Part shown: piece by piece, positions 5,903 to 7,472 of the stretch
How positions within the stretch are numbered: the first letter of the stretch is position 1
Layout: every line of letters begins with the position of its first letter
Assembly: GCA_030625465.1 (NCBI GenBank)
Contig: DAOUQS010000094.1
Location: 1-7,472, forward strand
Reading direction: 5' to 3'
From: Amylibacter sp.
GTDB taxonomy: Bacteria; Pseudomonadota; Alphaproteobacteria; Rhodobacterales; Rhodobacteraceae
DNA: 7,472 bases
Notes under the pieces: model-generated
What the model was told of the DNA's origin: nothing
What the model saw: the letters and a program-made list of their open reading frames with translations, nothing else
The model's database searches: none
Translations under genes and position numbers: made by a program

Positions 5903-6769
5903 CTATCCAGCCTTGCGATTCGCAATTGCTGCGGCCATGTCCAGCAACGCGCGCGCACTATCCGCGTGCAAAGCTTCCACAAGTTCGCCGTCCAGCGTTG
6001 CAACCCCGATGCCTTGGGCCTCTGCCGCCTCATAGGCTTGAATTTGCCGCTTCGCCAATGCAATCTCTGCGGGTTTCGGCCCGAAAGCTGCGTGTGCCGG
6101 GGCGATCTGTGCCGGATGGATCAATGATTTGCCGTCAAAGCCCAACCGCCGGCCTTGTGCGCAATTATCAATGAAACCCTGCGCATCCTTGAACTGTTTG
6201 TAGACCCCGTCAATACAGACCAACCCGAATGCCCGCGCCGCGATCAGGCACAAACCGTAACTGGTCAGCAACGCATCCTGTCCGGTTGATTCCCCCGCAC
6301 GCAAATCTTTCAGCAAGTCATTCGGCCCCACGATCAGACCCGCAAGCCTGTCGGACGCCGCGCAAATCTCGCGTAAATTCATCACGCCCACGGCGGTTTC
6401 GATCATGATCCAGATGCGGGTGTCTTTGGCATTTGGTTCCGCATCCAGTATCCGCTGGGCCGCTTGCACATCGGCCGCACATCCAACCTTGGGAACAACA
6501 ATTGCAGCCACACTTGACTTTGCTAAGACGCTGATATCGCTTTGGAAATAGTTCGTTTCAATGCTATTAACCCGCACCATACACAACGGGGCCGCAAAGC
6601 CGCCATCGGCCAATGTGCTGACAGCAGCGGCCCGTGCCTCTGCCTTGCGATCAGGCGCAATCGAATCTTCCAGATCCAGAATAATCCCGTCACATTCCAA
6701 AGTCTTGGACTTTGCGACAGCACGCGCATTCAGCGCAGGCACAAACAGCAGCGAACGGATCGGGGTCAT
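5903..6769 (-). CDS. mcl2: HpcH/HpaI (CitE-like) family enzyme, probably (3S)-malyl-CoA thioesterase
   Basis: 288 residues, a TIM-barrel CitE-like protein. Seen: RSLLFVPA (5-12), the acidic block LDLEDSIAPDRKAEAR (31-46), the substrate arginine Arg66 (MVRVNS), Lys94 (VVPK), the Mg ligand Glu124 (IMIETAVGV), the second Mg ligand Asp151 (VGPNDL), CIDGVY (185-190) and GFDGKSLIHPAQI (210-222). The family cleaves or hydrolyses malyl-, citramalyl- or citryl-CoA thioesters. In Rhodobacter sphaeroides, as I recall, the Mcl2 thioesterase is encoded in the same neighbourhood between mdh and sdh; with Mcl1 it converts glyoxylate and acetyl-CoA to malate. That synteny and the length favour Mcl2 over a lyase, but sequence alone does not separate them. 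ATG 6769 has an AAAGG ribosome binding site. The next gene upstream is divergent. Confidence 0.8.
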   Translation of the reverse strand: MTPIRSLLFVPALNARAVAKSKTLECDGIILDLEDSIAPDRKAEARAAAVSTLADGGFAAPLCMVRVNSIETNYFQSDISVLAKSSVAAIVVPKVGCAADVQAAQRILDAEPNAKDTRIWIMIETAVGVMNLREICAASDRLAGLIVGPNDLLKDLRAGESTGQDALLTSYGLCLIAARAFGLVCIDGVYKQFKDAQGFIDNCAQGRRLGFDGKSLIHPAQIAPAHAAFGPKPAEIALAKRQIQAYEAAEAQGIGVATLDGELVEALHADSARALLDMAAAIANRKAG

Positions 6770-6908
6770 TCTATCAACCTTTTAAAACCTGTCCTTACAT
6801 CGACAAATTAGCACCGGATTGCAACACCGCGCGCACGACCCGTTAACCCGATGTTACCAATTGCTGCCGGATCATCTGGCAATAAACAGCTGATTGGAAA
6901 GGTTTGAA
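6770..6908. promoter_or_regulatory. Divergent intergenic region between the malyl-CoA enzyme gene and the small exported protein gene
   Basis: 139 bases between two divergent starts must contain at least two promoters. No hexamer pair stands out on either strand: TTGCAA near 6819 on the plus strand followed by GTTAAC (palindromic, 6842-6847) is the best I see, and it is weak. Both flanking starts have clear ribosome binding sites. Confidence 0.3.

Positions 6909-7472
<564 letters not shown>

Noticed and set aside
5827..6063. Minus-strand frame of 78 codons overlapping the end of the malyl-CoA enzyme gene
   Set aside because: Mostly an alternative frame of the enzyme gene, Arg/Trp/Cys-rich with no motif; the hydrophobic frame next to it is the more protein-like reading of the gap.
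6894..6908. TTG at 6894 as start of the small exported protein
   Set aside because: The good AAAGG site lies after this TTG and before ATG 6909; starting at the ATG also gives a normal signal peptide.

Overview
This window looks like chromosomal DNA of a Rhodobacteraceae (Roseobacter-type alphaproteobacterium). The case rests on the alphaproteobacterial succinate dehydrogenase subunits, a small lipoprotein gene inserted between sdhA and sdhB, a DUF1737 gene just upstream of sdhC, a CitE-like (Mcl2-type) malyl-CoA enzyme between sdh and mdh, and a lamin-tail/Hint protein of a type common in this group. GC content by eye is moderate, roughly mid-50s percent, with AT-rich intergenic patches. No database search was possible, so all family names come from recognisable motifs.

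Layout, left to right. 1-425 (minus) is the N-terminal half of a DUF1989 (urea carboxylase-associated family) protein that runs off the left edge. 426-628 is a divergent intergenic region, AT-rich at its right end. 629-1690 (plus) encodes a lamin-tail-like plus Hint-domain protein. A bidirectional terminator hairpin at 1696-1718 separates it from the convergent sdh operon. The minus-strand operon reads, in transcription order, sdhC (5465-5073), sdhD (5060-4680), sdhA (4664-2859), a lipoprotein (2859-2548) and sdhB (2522-1743), with gaps of at most 25 nt. Upstream on the same strand lie a DUF1737 gene (5805-5602), a 32-codon hydrophobic reading frame without a usable start (5900-5802), and a malyl-CoA thioesterase/lyase-like gene (6769-5903). 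On the plus strand follow a small exported protein of unknown function (6909-7226) and the first 47 codons of malate dehydrogenase (from 7330), cut by the right edge.

Functionally this is a TCA-cycle locus. SdhABCD oxidises succinate to fumarate and feeds the quinone pool, and Mdh oxidises malate to oxaloacetate. The CitE-like enzyme probably makes malate from malyl-CoA, linking acetyl-CoA/glyoxylate assimilation to the same pool. Most of the window is ordinary core metabolism. The parts worth a second look are the apparently start-less hydrophobic mini-ORF before the DUF1737 gene, the operon-embedded lipoprotein with its hexanucleotide-repeat core, the symmetric elements upstream of sdhC, and the lamin-tail/Hint protein. 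I found no mobile element, CRISPR array, tRNA or rRNA, and no clear sign of an undescribed multi-gene system.
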